From NCBI GenBank assembly GCA_947458455.1, contig CANGYJ010000005.1:186001-250000 (forward strand): a stretch of 64,000 nucleotides of DNA, written 5' to 3'. The DNA is from Verrucomicrobiaceae bacterium (GTDB lineage: Bacteria; Verrucomicrobiota; Verrucomicrobiia; Verrucomicrobiales; Verrucomicrobiaceae). Position numbers and translations under genes: made by a program. Position 1 is the first letter of the stretch, and the number at the start of each line of letters is the position of its first letter. Shown here piece by piece: positions 53,884-62,893 of the stretch. Under the pieces are notes generated by a model. That model was not told where the DNA came from and made no database searches. It saw nothing but the letters and a program-made list of their open reading frames with translations.

Positions 53884-55080
53884 TTACTTACCCACAAATG
53901 CCGGAATAATCCGCTGTGGCAAGGTCTTGAGCATATCGCCCATGCCTTTGTTGTGGGAGGTGATGACGGCGACCAGATCGAGTTCAGGGAACATGAAGAT
54001 GAACTGCCCGCCTGCGCCGCGGCCTTGGAAGCTGTGGTAGGTTTTTCCGCCAACGGTAAAGTCATCGACCCACCAGAAGAAGCCGTAGTGCTCGTTGATC
54101 TGGCTCGGTGTGGTCGCCCGCACGAGGTAGGCCTCGGGGATAAGTTGCTCGCCCTTCCATTTGCCTTTGTTGAGGATTAGCTGGCCGAACTTCAGCATGT
54201 CGCGGGAGAGGATGCTGCTGCCAGCGGCGGACTTCGGCAGGCCGCTGATGGCGTGCTCCCAATGATACTGGGTGATGTTGAGGCGTCCGAGCAGTTCGTT
54301 CTTGATGAACTCCTCCGCGCCGTGGGGAGCCACGGCGTTCACGACTTGCATGGCGATGGCGGTGTCGGGCTCCTGATACTTGAACTCGCGCGGCATGGGC
54401 GGGATCGGATCGGTGTGTTGCAGATAGGCCTGCAGTTCTCCCAGTCCCTTGAGCGCCGCCGGATTCTTCATCAACTCTTTCTCCTTCTCCTTCGCAAGCC
54501 GGATGCCGGACCCCATCTGCATGGCCTGCGCGAGCGTGATCGTATCGGCACCGGGGACGAGCTTGGTCGTGTCGAGTCCCTTGAGGAAAGAGATCACGGG
54601 CTTGTCGAGGTCTTCCATCTTCAGCAGTCCGAGCTGAATCGCGCGACCCACGGCCAGGGCAGCGTAGGATTTCGTGATCGACATCTGGTAGTGCGGGAAG
54701 TTCGCGCGGCCCCGGCGGTAGTAGGATTCAAAGAGCAGCTTGCCGCGATAGCTGATGAGCATGCTGTCCACATGGCCCGCCGTCTCGTCCTTCGCCGCTG
54801 CCGCCAGCTCGTTGGCAAAGGCTTCAATCATCGCGCGGTCACCGCCATCGATACCGAGCTTGCCCACGACGAGCCCGTCCTTCTTGTCTTCCGGAGCTGC
54901 GCTGATATAGGGCTTCTCCAAGTCCGGCAGCTTGGCTTCCAGCCGGTAAAGTTTGTCCGCCAAGTTCAGCCCAGGCACCTCGGGCGCGAGGCCGTTGCTA
55001 GGCTGCTGGGCGTGGAGAGGAAAGCCGCTACTCACGAGGGTGAGCGTCAGCAGCGAATAGAGCGTGGGATGGATTCTCAT
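53884..55080 (-). CDS. Secreted class C beta-lactamase-like serine hydrolase
   Basis: 398 residues, signal peptide ending near FPLHA. The nucleophile motif SITK (in HYQMSITKSYAALAVG) is the S-x-x-K of the beta-lactamase/DD-peptidase fold. HYEHAISGLPKSAAGSSILSRDML-like segments and GRGAGGQFIFMFPEL follow the esterase branch of the family. Within this cluster an esterase acting on acylated sugars is more likely than antibiotic resistance. Confidence 0.85.
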   Translation of the reverse strand: MRIHPTLYSLLTLTLVSSGFPLHAQQPSNGLAPEVPGLNLADKLYRLEAKLPDLEKPYISAAPEDKKDGLVVGKLGIDGGDRAMIEAFANELAAAAKDETAGHVDSMLISYRGKLLFESYYRRGRANFPHYQMSITKSYAALAVGRAIQLGLLKMEDLDKPVISFLKGLDTTKLVPGADTITLAQAMQMGSGIRLAKEKEKELMKNPAALKGLGELQAYLQHTDPIPPMPREFKYQEPDTAIAMQVVNAVAPHGAEEFIKNELLGRLNITQYHWEHAISGLPKSAAGSSILSRDMLKFGQLILNKGKWKGEQLIPEAYLVRATTPSQINEHYGFFWWVDDFTVGGKTYHSFQGRGAGGQFIFMFPELDLVAVITSHNKGMGDMLKTLPQRIIPAFVGK

Positions 55081-55103
55081 CGTGGGCATCAGGTTGGGTT
55101 TGA

Positions 55104-56684
55104 TCACTTCGCCTCCTTCGCCTCCTTCGCCTCCGCTGCCTTCTTCATCGCGCGGTTGGCCTTTCGCATGGCGGCCTTGTCGTCAGGTGCGGGTGGCATC
55201 GTGGTCTTGGAGTCCGGCTCCTCGCCAGCTTCGGTGGCGGTTCCGCCGGACTTGTCGAGTGCGGGGTAGTTTTTCACTGCTTCGGCGAGCTTGGCGGGAT
55301 CTTCGCGGACATCGAAGGCCGCTAGGCAGTGGTCGGTCTTTTCGATCATCCATTGGCGCAGACGATTCTGATACTTCTTCACGAGACCCTGATGCTTGGG
55401 ATCGTGGATGACGTTGTTCGTGCAGCCGGGATCTTTTTCGAGGTCGTAGAACTCCTGCGGGACACGGAGCCGGAACAGGTCCACGCGAGCTTGGATGGCG
55501 GCATCGGTTTTACCGGCTTGCTCCATCGCAGCGAAGGTCAGGCCTTCGTTGTTGTTCTTGTATTTGTATTTGCCGTCGGAGAAGGCGTTGAAAATGTAAG
55601 CGTAATGCGCGTCCTGGATGCTACGCATCGGCTTGGCCGGGCCGCCGATGGTGTAGTCGATCTGGGTGAAGACGTATTCGCGTCCGTCCTGCTCTCCGCC
55701 TTTGAGGAGCGGGACCATCGAGCGTCCGTCGAGTCCGCTGGGCATGGGCAGGCCCGTGGCCTCCATGAAAGTGACGAAGAAATCGACCTCGGAAACGAAG
55801 TGCGTTTTGTCCACCGAGCCGGGCTTGATCATGCCCGGCCAACGAAACAGCATCGGCGTGCGATTGCTGGCGAGATAGGTGTTGGCCTTCGCAAAGGGAA
55901 ACGCGGCGCCGTTGTCGGTGATGAAGACGACCAGCGTGCAGCTGGCGAGACCGGATTCGTCGAGCGCCTGGAGCACGCGGCCAACGGTGTCGTCGAGTCG
56001 GCGGACGGAGCTGAAGTAGTTCGCGTATTCCTCGCGCACCTTGGGGAGGTCAGGGAGATAGCTGGGGATGACCATCTCCTCCGGTTTGAAGATTCGCGAC
56101 GGCACTTCCTCCCCGTTTTTGGCGCGACCGTTGGGATCGTAGAACGGGCGATGAGGATCATGGGAGTTGACCATGAAGTAGAAGGGTTTGTTCTCCGCCT
56201 TGCAGCGTGCAAAGAACTCCTGTGCGAATCCGTGATACTTGGTCGGACTGCGACCCGCGCCGAGTTCATTTTGGTCGTGCGCGAAATCCCGCTTGAACGC
56301 CGCATCGGGCGTGGAGTGGCTCACCTTGCCGAGAACGCCCGTGAGATACCCCGCTTTCTTGAAGGTGCCAAACACCGTCGGGATCGGCTTGGTGAGCTTG
56401 TTGAAGCCAAACAACCCGCTGTTATGCCCATAGCGCCCCGTGGCGATGATGCTGCGGCTCGGACAACAAATGGCGTTGTTGACGAAGCCATGCTGAAAGC
56501 TGAGGCCCTCGGCAGCGAGCTTGCTGAGGTTCGGCGTGACGCCCGGCACCTTGCCATCGAGAAAGTCCATCGCCTCATAGCCGAGGTCATCGGCGGTGAT
56601 GAGGAGGACATTGAGCGGCGGCTCGGCGGCGTGGAGCGCGGCGAATGACCATACAGATGCGAGGAGAACAAGGAACGGTTTCAT
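55104..56684 (-). CDS. Sulfatase, heparan N-sulfatase-like, with repetitive C-terminal tail
   Basis: 526 residues from ATG 56684 (signal peptide ending FAALHAAE). Metal-binding NVLLITADDLGYEAMD, formylglycine site CCPSRSIIATGRYGHNSG, then FYFMVNSHDPHRPFYDP and VVFITDNGAAFPFAK. The pattern is that of N-sulfoglucosamine sulfohydrolase-like enzymes. The last 20 residues are Lys/Ala-rich, ending EAKEAKEAK from three tandem 9-base units (55108-55134). Cotranscribed with the esterase (29 bases) and the serine hydrolase (23 bases). Confidence 0.92.
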   Translation of the reverse strand: MKPFLVLLASVWSFAALHAAEPPLNVLLITADDLGYEAMDFLDGKVPGVTPNLSKLAAEGLSFQHGFVNNAICCPSRSIIATGRYGHNSGLFGFNKLTKPIPTVFGTFKKAGYLTGVLGKVSHSTPDAAFKRDFAHDQNELGAGRSPTKYHGFAQEFFARCKAENKPFYFMVNSHDPHRPFYDPNGRAKNGEEVPSRIFKPEEMVIPSYLPDLPKVREEYANYFSSVRRLDDTVGRVLQALDESGLASCTLVVFITDNGAAFPFAKANTYLASNRTPMLFRWPGMIKPGSVDKTHFVSEVDFFVTFMEATGLPMPSGLDGRSMVPLLKGGEQDGREYVFTQIDYTIGGPAKPMRSIQDAHYAYIFNAFSDGKYKYKNNNEGLTFAAMEQAGKTDAAIQARVDLFRLRVPQEFYDLEKDPGCTNNVIHDPKHQGLVKKYQNRLRQWMIEKTDHCLAAFDVREDPAKLAEAVKNYPALDKSGGTATEAGEEPDSKTTMPPAPDDKAAMRKANRAMKKAAEAKEAKEAK

Positions 56685-56713
56685 CGTCGGTGTGCGTGAT
56701 GGAATTGGGTGCG

Positions 56714-58522
56714 TTACTGTGTCATCCGCGGGCGCTCCCAGTCTTGGTAGCTCCGCTTGGCGTCGCGGGCTTCGTCGGTCATTTCGGGTTTTTCCACGCC
56801 CGCGTCGGGATGGTTGGGATCGAAGAGCGGCCAGGTGTCGGTGCGGAAGGGGGAGGCAGGAAGGCCTTCCTGGTTGTAGAGCAGATTGCGTTGTGAGGGA
56901 TTCATCGCCCAGGCGTAACGGACGGCCACGGGAGTGGGCACTTCTTTGGACGAAACGATGACTTTGTTTCCGTCGATCTCGGCATCGGCCCAATGCCATT
57001 TCTTGTCCGCTCCGGCGATGGCGAAGGCGTCCAGTTTGCCCGGCTTGGCGGGCATCATGCCGGTGCCGATGCTGTCGAATTCGAGGGTGATTTTGCTGCC
57101 TTCGATCTTCTGGCTGAGATAGCGCGGGCCGATGGGGACGATGTCTTTGCCATAGGCTTCTTTGAGCGCGAGATAGGCGTGGCGGATGCCGATAGGCTTC
57201 TTGTTTTGCGGATGCAGGGCAACAGGATCGCCGCAATCAATGCCCACGGCCATGCCGGTGTGCGGCATCTCCATGCTGACGAGCCGCATGGTCTCGCGGT
57301 TGACCGCCCAGGTGGCCTCGAAGCCTTCGACGGGCTGTGTTTGCGGTGCTTCCCAACTGGGCAACTGCGTGAAGAAAAAGGGGAAATCTTTCGCGACATT
57401 GCCGCCGGAGAGTTCATGCCATGAGGAGCGGTAGTAGCTGATCAGCCGCTTCAGTTGTTCGCCATAGGCAACGGCCTGGGGCGCGGTCTTGGAGTTGCGC
57501 TCGCCCTGATACCAGATGGCACCTTTGATGCCATAAGGCCGGATGGGATAGATCATGCCGTTGAAGATGTGAGCTGGATACTGATGCCCCAAGTCGGCGG
57601 GTTTGGTGATCGTGGGCGGTTGCAGCTCCCGCGCCTGGTTCTTCATGGTCTCGCCTGCGGCGATCCTGCCGTTGTAGTCAGCGAGTTCGCTTTCAAACTG
57701 CTGGAGCGCCTTCTCGCGGCTTTCGCCCTTGCCATCCTTTTGCCGCTGGGCGCTGCGATCCATGTCTTCCATCTGCAGCTTTGATTGCGCGATGTCCTGC
57801 TGGACCTCCCACGGTATCCAACCCTCAATCGGTGTGCCCGCATAAGCCTGCTGGATGATTCCGACGGGCACATTGAGAGCCTGATGGAGCTTCTTGCCAA
57901 AGTTATACGCCACGACGGAAGTCTCGGCGGCGGACTCGGGATTGCAGGGCTTCCATTGATCGAGCAGATCGCGTTTCTCCTGCAATGGCTCATGCCAGTG
58001 CTCGCGGGCCGATTTGAAGATCCGGTAGTTCGGCAGGTTGACGTTCGCCTCCATCTCCGCCTCTGCGGAGTTGCCCACCGACCAGCCCATGTTGGACTGC
58101 CCGGCACAGAGCCACACTTCGCCGATGGCCACGTCTTCAATATGGATGGTCTTCGAACCGGTAATTTTCAGCGAATGCCCCGTGCCAAACGCGGGCGTAT
58201 CTAAGAGCACCTTCCACGCGCCATCCGCACCGGCTTGCGCCGAGGCCGTGGCTCCCCAACTCGCCGTGACGGTGATGGATTCTTTCGGCTCGGCCCATCC
58301 CCAGATGGTGTTCTTCATGTTCTGCTGGAGGATCATGTGATCGCCAAAAAGGCTCGGCAGGCGAAGGCCCGTCTTCGCCGGCATGGCGATTTCTGATGGT
58401 TTCTGCGCGGCCTCCGCTGCCTTGCGCCTCGCCTGTCTTTTGGCGGCTTTGTCGTCCTCAGCTTTCGCCGTGTAGGACGCAGCCAAGAGAAGGATCAGCG
58501 AGAGTGTGGTCAATGTTTTCAT
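56714..58522 (-). CDS. Sialate O-acetylesterase (SGNH hydrolase)
   Basis: 602 residues with signal peptide (LILLLAASYTAKA). A beta domain precedes the catalytic domain, where WLCAGQSNMGWSVG holds the nucleophilic Ser. GIIQQAYAGTPIEGWIPW, KGAIWYQGERNS and a late CGDPVALHPQNK give further family motifs. It removes O-acetyl groups from sialic acid or plant/algal glycans. First structural gene after the second copy of the ECF-type promoter (58546-58576). Confidence 0.92.
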   Translation of the reverse strand: MKTLTTLSLILLLAASYTAKAEDDKAAKRQARRKAAEAAQKPSEIAMPAKTGLRLPSLFGDHMILQQNMKNTIWGWAEPKESITVTASWGATASAQAGADGAWKVLLDTPAFGTGHSLKITGSKTIHIEDVAIGEVWLCAGQSNMGWSVGNSAEAEMEANVNLPNYRIFKSAREHWHEPLQEKRDLLDQWKPCNPESAAETSVVAYNFGKKLHQALNVPVGIIQQAYAGTPIEGWIPWEVQQDIAQSKLQMEDMDRSAQRQKDGKGESREKALQQFESELADYNGRIAAGETMKNQARELQPPTITKPADLGHQYPAHIFNGMIYPIRPYGIKGAIWYQGERNSKTAPQAVAYGEQLKRLISYYRSSWHELSGGNVAKDFPFFFTQLPSWEAPQTQPVEGFEATWAVNRETMRLVSMEMPHTGMAVGIDCGDPVALHPQNKKPIGIRHAYLALKEAYGKDIVPIGPRYLSQKIEGSKITLEFDSIGTGMMPAKPGKLDAFAIAGADKKWHWADAEIDGNKVIVSSKEVPTPVAVRYAWAMNPSQRNLLYNQEGLPASPFRTDTWPLFDPNHPDAGVEKPEMTDEARDAKRSYQDWERPRMTQ

Positions 58523-58545
58523 GGTTTGATCAAAGGGATCGTCAT

Positions 58546-58576
58546 CGAAGTAGGGGCCAACGGGGGAAATGTCACA
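58546..58576 (-). promoter_or_regulatory. ECF-type promoter upstream of the sialate esterase gene
   Basis: Minus strand TGTGACA (58576-58570), 13 bases, CCCCTACTTCG (58556-58546). The same two blocks with the same 13-base spacing precede the sigma factor gene. The leader to ATG 58522 is about 23 bases. Confidence 0.65.
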
Positions 58577-58620
58577 ACGGCGTCGGAAATAGCGGAAGAA
58601 AACCAGCGTGCAGCCAATCG

Positions 58621-60030
58621 TCACCGCATTGTCGGTGAATCAGACACGTCCACGATGACGCGGATTTGAACCAATCCATGCTCGATGGCCTGGTCCACCT
58701 GCCAGTCGAGCTTGAGCGTCCGGCGGTCTTGACTCAGCGAAAGGCGGTCGCGGCTCCTGAGGGATCGTCCCCCGCCTGACGAATAGACGAACCTCTTTTT
58801 GCCGAGCACTTCATTGGAGGCCGTGAGTTGATCTACGTCCGCGATGATGGCGATGATCGGACGGTCAAAGCTCACTTCACTGACGAAACGCATGGGATCG
58901 GACTCGGCGGTGCCCTCCGCCAGTGGCGGACGGTATTGGATGAGATAGGTGTTCACGCGCCGCTTTTCAGGATGCAGCGTCTCCTCTCGTCCGACGATCT
59001 CATCCGGCCCGTAGTCTCCTGGCTCGGTGAGGCTCACGGTGAAATCCGTCCTCAGCTTGGTCGCGAATCGCTCCGGGAAAATCACGAGGTTGTCGGCATC
59101 TGTGACATCCGCCGGATTCAGACCGGGATGCGGATAGGCGAAGCGAATCTTGCCCCCCGTGTTCACGACGCCAAACAAGACCTCCGCGCCGCGAAACGTG
59201 CGCGTGTTGAACTGCCGAGGCTTCAGCGCACCCGAGCCTTCGTTGACAGTCACCTTGCTGCCTTCCTCAATGACCTTCTCCTCGCGGCTCGCTAGTGAAG
59301 TCACCGCGACCAGGCCCTCATAGACCGCCACATCCGTCACCCCATTCGTTCCCACCGAAACGCCGAAGGTCGTGCCGAGATCCACCACCTTCGCCCGCTC
59401 GGTGTGGACCTGAAATCCAATCCCCTCCGGCGGGACATTCGCGGTGAGCTTTCCTGAATGAAGCCGAGTCTCACCTGGGCCGATGAGTTCCAGATCAGCC
59501 GGACCTTCCAGAGTCAATCGAACGTCCTTGGCAAAATCCAGTCGCACCAAGCCCGCGACCAGCTTCAGGCGACCTTTTCCGACAGGCGCACCGGCAGCGA
59601 GCTTCCGATCACCCGACCATGTCCCATCGATCTGATGCGCGATGGTGGCGAGCGGCTCGTCCGCCTTTGGCAAACTCCACATCACGAAGAATCCGAGCGC
59701 GATCACCGCCGCGATGCCCGCCGCCCATTTCACGGGCGGATACCAGCGAATGCTCTTCGGCGATGGCCTCAGCGCGGACAAGACCGCGGCAGACACATCG
59801 TGCGAAGTCTTGTCGGGCAGAATGCATTGCATCACCTCCTGCGCCCGGCGTTCTCTTTCATCGAGCAGCGGCAGACCACGCAGCGAATTCTGAAGGCGGA
59901 GTTCATTCACAAAACGCGATTTCAAATCCGCGTCCTCAGCGAAAGCCATGAGCAATTCCCGTGAGGCCTCCTCATCGAGCGTCCCGTCCGCATAGCCCTC
60001 CAGTAGTTCGAGGAATCGTTCGTCGCTCAT
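58621..60030 (-). CDS. FecR-like transmembrane regulator (anti-sigma type)
   Basis: 469 residues. The N-terminal part (SDERFLELLEGYADGTLDEEASREL) is a zinc-less anti-sigma-like domain. One transmembrane helix (AGIAAVIALGFFVMWSL, about residue 115) follows. The periplasmic FecR domain has GRLKLVAGLVRLDF, GPADLELIGPGETRLHSGKL and VDLGTTFGVSVGTNGVTDVAVYEGLV. A C-terminal extension follows. Start is set by a 4-bp overlap with the sigma gene, so the two proteins are made together. It probably binds or senses for the sigma factor. Confidence 0.88.
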   Translation of the reverse strand: MSDERFLELLEGYADGTLDEEASRELLMAFAEDADLKSRFVNELRLQNSLRGLPLLDERERRAQEVMQCILPDKTSHDVSAAVLSALRPSPKSIRWYPPVKWAAGIAAVIALGFFVMWSLPKADEPLATIAHQIDGTWSGDRKLAAGAPVGKGRLKLVAGLVRLDFAKDVRLTLEGPADLELIGPGETRLHSGKLTANVPPEGIGFQVHTERAKVVDLGTTFGVSVGTNGVTDVAVYEGLVAVTSLASREEKVIEEGSKVTVNEGSGALKPRQFNTRTFRGAEVLFGVVNTGGKIRFAYPHPGLNPADVTDADNLVIFPERFATKLRTDFTVSLTEPGDYGPDEIVGREETLHPEKRRVNTYLIQYRPPLAEGTAESDPMRFVSEVSFDRPIIAIIADVDQLTASNEVLGKKRFVYSSGGGRSLRSRDRLSLSQDRRTLKLDWQVDQAIEHGLVQIRVIVDVSDSPTMR

Positions 60031-60590
60031 GCTGCACCTCCCGGTTGAAGCGGCCGCTCCATGCACTCACGCAGCGTCTTGCGGACGCGGTTCAAGGTCG
60101 TCGTCACCCAGCTCACCGTGCGCTGCTTTTGTGCAGCGATCTCCTTGCAGCTCCGCTTGTTGAAATAGCGGAGCGCCACCAGGTCCGACGCCTCACGCCC
60201 CAGCTTCCCCACGCAGTCCCGCAGCCCGGACAACTGATCCTGCTTGAAATCCGGCTCCATGTCCTCCGTCACCGCCGAGGCCATCTCCACGTCCAACTGC
60301 TCGCGATACTTCGATAGATTGTTCGCCTCCCGCCGCTTCTTCTCCAGCTCCGTGAGGATCAAATACTTGCACGTCACACAAAGCCACACGCCAAACTCCT
60401 CCTCCGCCCGAAACTCCGCCAGCCGCTGGTAGGCGCGAATAAACGTCAACTGCACCACCTCCTCCGCCAGTGTCCATTCCCCCAGCCGACGCAGCGCGTA
60501 TCCCAGCAGCATGTCCTGATGCTCGCGCACGACCTCGCCATAAGCGTCGAGATCGCCATCCAGGATTCGCTGTTGGGTGAATTGGTTCAT
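60027..60590 (-). CDS. ECF-type sigma-70 factor (Rhodopirellula/Verrucomicrobium type)
   Basis: 187 residues. Region 2 is DAYGEVVREHQDMLLGYALRRLG...EEVVQLTFIRAYQRLAEF. Region 4 is CVGKLGREASDLVALRYFNKRSCKEIAAQKQRTVSWVTTTLNRVRKTLRECM. It resembles the planctomycete-verrucomicrobial sigma-70 subfamily. ATG 60590 is chosen because region 2 begins there. It lies eight bases downstream of an ECF-type promoter element (60599-60629), so it probably autoregulates. It overlaps the FecR gene by 4 bp. Confidence 0.9.
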   Translation of the reverse strand: MNQFTQQRILDGDLDAYGEVVREHQDMLLGYALRRLGEWTLAEEVVQLTFIRAYQRLAEFRAEEEFGVWLCVTCKYLILTELEKKRREANNLSKYREQLDVEMASAVTEDMEPDFKQDQLSGLRDCVGKLGREASDLVALRYFNKRSCKEIAAQKQRTVSWVTTTLNRVRKTLRECMERPLQPGGAA

Positions 60591-60598
60591 GCCGTTTC

Positions 60599-60629
60599 CG
60601 AAGTAGGGGCCGGTATGAACTTTGTCACA
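60599..60629 (-). promoter_or_regulatory. ECF-type promoter upstream of the sigma factor gene
   Basis: Minus strand TGTGACA (60629-60623), 13 bases, CCCCTACTTCG (60609-60599), the twin of the site at 58546-58576. The 8-base gap to ATG 60590 suggests a leaderless or nearly leaderless mRNA. Confidence 0.65.
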
Positions 60630-60708
60630 GAAAAGGTCGCTGAGCCTCGATTGGCACTGGTTCTTCGGGAGATGTCCTTGGGGCGTTAAAACTAAAGACG
60701 GCAATGGG

Positions 60709-61833
60709 TCATTCCTGCGTCTTCATCCACTCCGCCGCTTTGCGGTTGGCGGCGGTGATCAAGGCCACGTTTTCTGCGTCGGGTGTTTCCTGTTCGTCGA
60801 GCAGTCCGTAACGGCGGGCTTTGTTGCGCAGATAGGCACCGCAGAGGTGAAAGCCGATGCAGCCAGGGTTCTGGAGCAGTCCTTCCAAAGTCTCCGCATA
60901 CCATGTGCCGTTGTTGCGGGTGAACTCGCCTGGAGCGGTCTGCCATTTGATGCGTGCTCCATCGGCCAGCAGAACAGGTTTGCCGGTCTTCTCGTGCCAC
61001 TCGCGTAGATGCTTCACCGGATCGCTGAAATCCTGAAAGGAAAGCACGTCCACGAACGGCAGCGCGGCGTTGATGACCTCCATCGCGATGGGCTGATTCG
61101 CCTCGTAGCGGTCGCCGAGGATGAGGTGATGGTTGTCGTAGCGGCGGATCGCGTCGTGCGTGGTCTGGTAGTAAATGCGGGCCAGTTCGGACAACTCTTT
61201 GCGGCCCGCTTCTGTCTTGAGTCGCTCGGGGTCGAAGATCGGGCCGCGCCAGGCATTGTCCGGGCGCTGGTGAATCCAGCAGGGGCAGTCGCTGTAGAAG
61301 TAACCGACGAGATGAGGATCGTCAGCGAGCTCGGCGCAGTGCGATCGGGCCACGTAATCGCACCATTCCTTCCAGTCGGCGCTGCGGAAGTCGTAATGGG
61401 CCGTGTGCTTGTCCCACTGGTGCGACTCCGTGAAGGGCAACATGTGGCAGTAGGGCAGGCCCAGCGCACGATATTCATCGTGGGTGAAGGACCGCGAGTG
61501 TTTCCAATTCCGGACGGTCGTGTCCTGGACCCATCCGACCGTGTTGAAGCCCCATAACTTGAGATTCGGTGCCACGGACTCCTGGAGCCATCGCTGCATG
61601 CTGCCGCCGTATTTGTCGCGCCAAAGGTGAATGTTCTCGGGGTAACGAAGGCTCGCCGGGTCGATGTGGTTCAAGCCGAGGCTGAAGAGCGGCCCGCCGT
61701 CTGGCTGGATCAGCCACCAGCGCCCTTTGCGTTGCGCGAGCGTGAAGAACTTGCCTTCCGACGCGGCGCGGAGGGAGAGTGCGGGAGCCAGGGTGGCCAG
61801 GGCGGCACGGGTGAGAAAGTGGCGGCGGTTCAT
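60709..61833 (-). CDS. Tat-exported glycoside hydrolase-like protein
   Basis: 374 residues from ATG 61833, where a twin-arginine signal MNRRHFLTRAALATLAPALS begins. The mature part reads GRWWLIQPDGGPLFSLGLNHID, VGYFYSDCPCWIHQRPDN, HLILGDRYEANQPIA and VLSFQDFSDPVKH, features of clan GH-A barrels. The WWLIxPDG-x-x-FFSLGL opening is seen in agarase-like families, so a red-algal galactan target is possible. Not firmly assigned to a family. Divergent from the AraC gene. Confidence 0.7.
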   Translation of the reverse strand: MNRRHFLTRAALATLAPALSLRAASEGKFFTLAQRKGRWWLIQPDGGPLFSLGLNHIDPASLRYPENIHLWRDKYGGSMQRWLQESVAPNLKLWGFNTVGWVQDTTVRNWKHSRSFTHDEYRALGLPYCHMLPFTESHQWDKHTAHYDFRSADWKEWCDYVARSHCAELADDPHLVGYFYSDCPCWIHQRPDNAWRGPIFDPERLKTEAGRKELSELARIYYQTTHDAIRRYDNHHLILGDRYEANQPIAMEVINAALPFVDVLSFQDFSDPVKHLREWHEKTGKPVLLADGARIKWQTAPGEFTRNNGTWYAETLEGLLQNPGCIGFHLCGAYLRNKARRYGLLDEQETPDAENVALITAANRKAAEWMKTQE

Positions 61834-62027
61834 GGGTGATTCTGGATTTAATGCTCCCTCGGGCATTTCTATCAGCCGATGGTGTTGGGCGGCTTTTCCT
61901 GCAAGCTGCGGTTTTCTTATCGCTGTTGAGAAGTGGGCGTTTGGGCACTGAAGGCCTTCCAGCTCGGTGAAACCGGCCAAACTCAACTGAACGAGTGCTC
62001 GCACCTTCGGCGTAGTTGTGTCCGATC

Positions 62028-62861
62028 ATGGCCACCAAGCGCAAATACCTCAACTACACCACGCCGTGGGGCGTGGACCTCGCCCGCGTCGCCACGGCGG
62101 GCTGGACGCCGTTTTTGATCCACGAAAGCGGCTACCAGCCCGCGTTGGAGAATTGGAACCACCAAGGCGTCGATTCGCCCTTCTGGCGCTTTTACTACAA
62201 TCCCAAGCCGGGTTGCCATCTCGTCTTTCGTGGCCGCAAAATCCCGTTGGAGCAGAAAAACGCCGTCTTGATCCCTGCGGACACCGTTTTCGACTGCGTC
62301 GGCCCCGTGCGGGCCTGCCACTACTGGCTGCACTTCACCACCAACCGCCCCGGTGTGTCCTTTCCTGCCGAGCCGATGCCTTTTCCGGTCGATGACACCA
62401 TGCGCAGCCTGCTCGCGCAGCTCATCGAAACGCATCAAAACAGCACCGAAGGCCATCGCCTGCTCCACCTCGCCTCCGCGCTGCTGCACGTCGTCTTCGC
62501 AAAGCTCGATTCACCTGCGCAAAGCCTGCCTGAGCGCCTTTCCGAGGTCCTCGCTCTCATCGCCCGTTCACCGCACACGAAACTCACGAACCAATTCCTC
62601 GCCGAGCGAGCTGGCATGAGCGTGGAGCGCTTCATCCGCAGTTTCCGCGAGCACACCGGTCAAACACCCGCCGCCTACGTCCTTACCACCCGGCTCCGCC
62701 TCGCGGGTGAAGCTTTGGCCCTCACGGATAAAACCATCGATCAAATCGCCGTCGAGACGGGCTTCCCCAATCGCCATTACATGAGCCGCATGTTCGCCCG
62801 GCAAGTCGGCTGCGGCCCCGCCGAATACCGCGCTCGGCAGCGAGAACGAAAGGGGCGATAG
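62028..62861 (+). CDS. AraC-family transcriptional regulator (cupin sensor)
   Basis: 277 residues from ATG 62028. The N-terminal half (FLIHESGYQPALENWNHQGV, YYNPKPGCHLVFRGRKIPLEQKNAVLIPAD) is an AraC-type cupin sugar-binding domain. The C-terminal HTH pair is TNQFLAERAGMSVERFIRSFREHTG and IDQIAVETGFPNRHYMSRMFARQVG. It probably controls the adjacent glycosidase or PSD1 gene. Its 5' region was duplicated to 51.6 kb and has decayed there. Confidence 0.9.
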   Translation: MATKRKYLNYTTPWGVDLARVATAGWTPFLIHESGYQPALENWNHQGVDSPFWRFYYNPKPGCHLVFRGRKIPLEQKNAVLIPADTVFDCVGPVRACHYWLHFTTNRPGVSFPAEPMPFPVDDTMRSLLAQLIETHQNSTEGHRLLHLASALLHVVFAKLDSPAQSLPERLSEVLALIARSPHTKLTNQFLAERAGMSVERFIRSFREHTGQTPAAYVLTTRLRLAGEALALTDKTIDQIAVETGFPNRHYMSRMFARQVGCGPAEYRARQRERKGR

Positions 62862-62893
62862 CCGCCTGCCTCGCGGTTCGTTCTACCGCGTAC

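Noticed and set aside
53884-55080. Antibiotic-resistance beta-lactamase
   Set aside because: The fold includes many esterases, and the sulfatase/esterase neighbourhood argues for glycan or ester hydrolysis.
62016-62027. Earlier start for the AraC gene at 62 kb
   Set aside because: It would add four residues only; ATG 62028 is a better start codon, although the four upstream codons lie in the duplicated block.
51612-62032. Transposon bounded by 22-base direct repeats
   Set aside because: No transposase or integrase lies between, and the left copy continues into further AraC-derived blocks, so a decayed gene copy explains it better; a recombination role remains possible.
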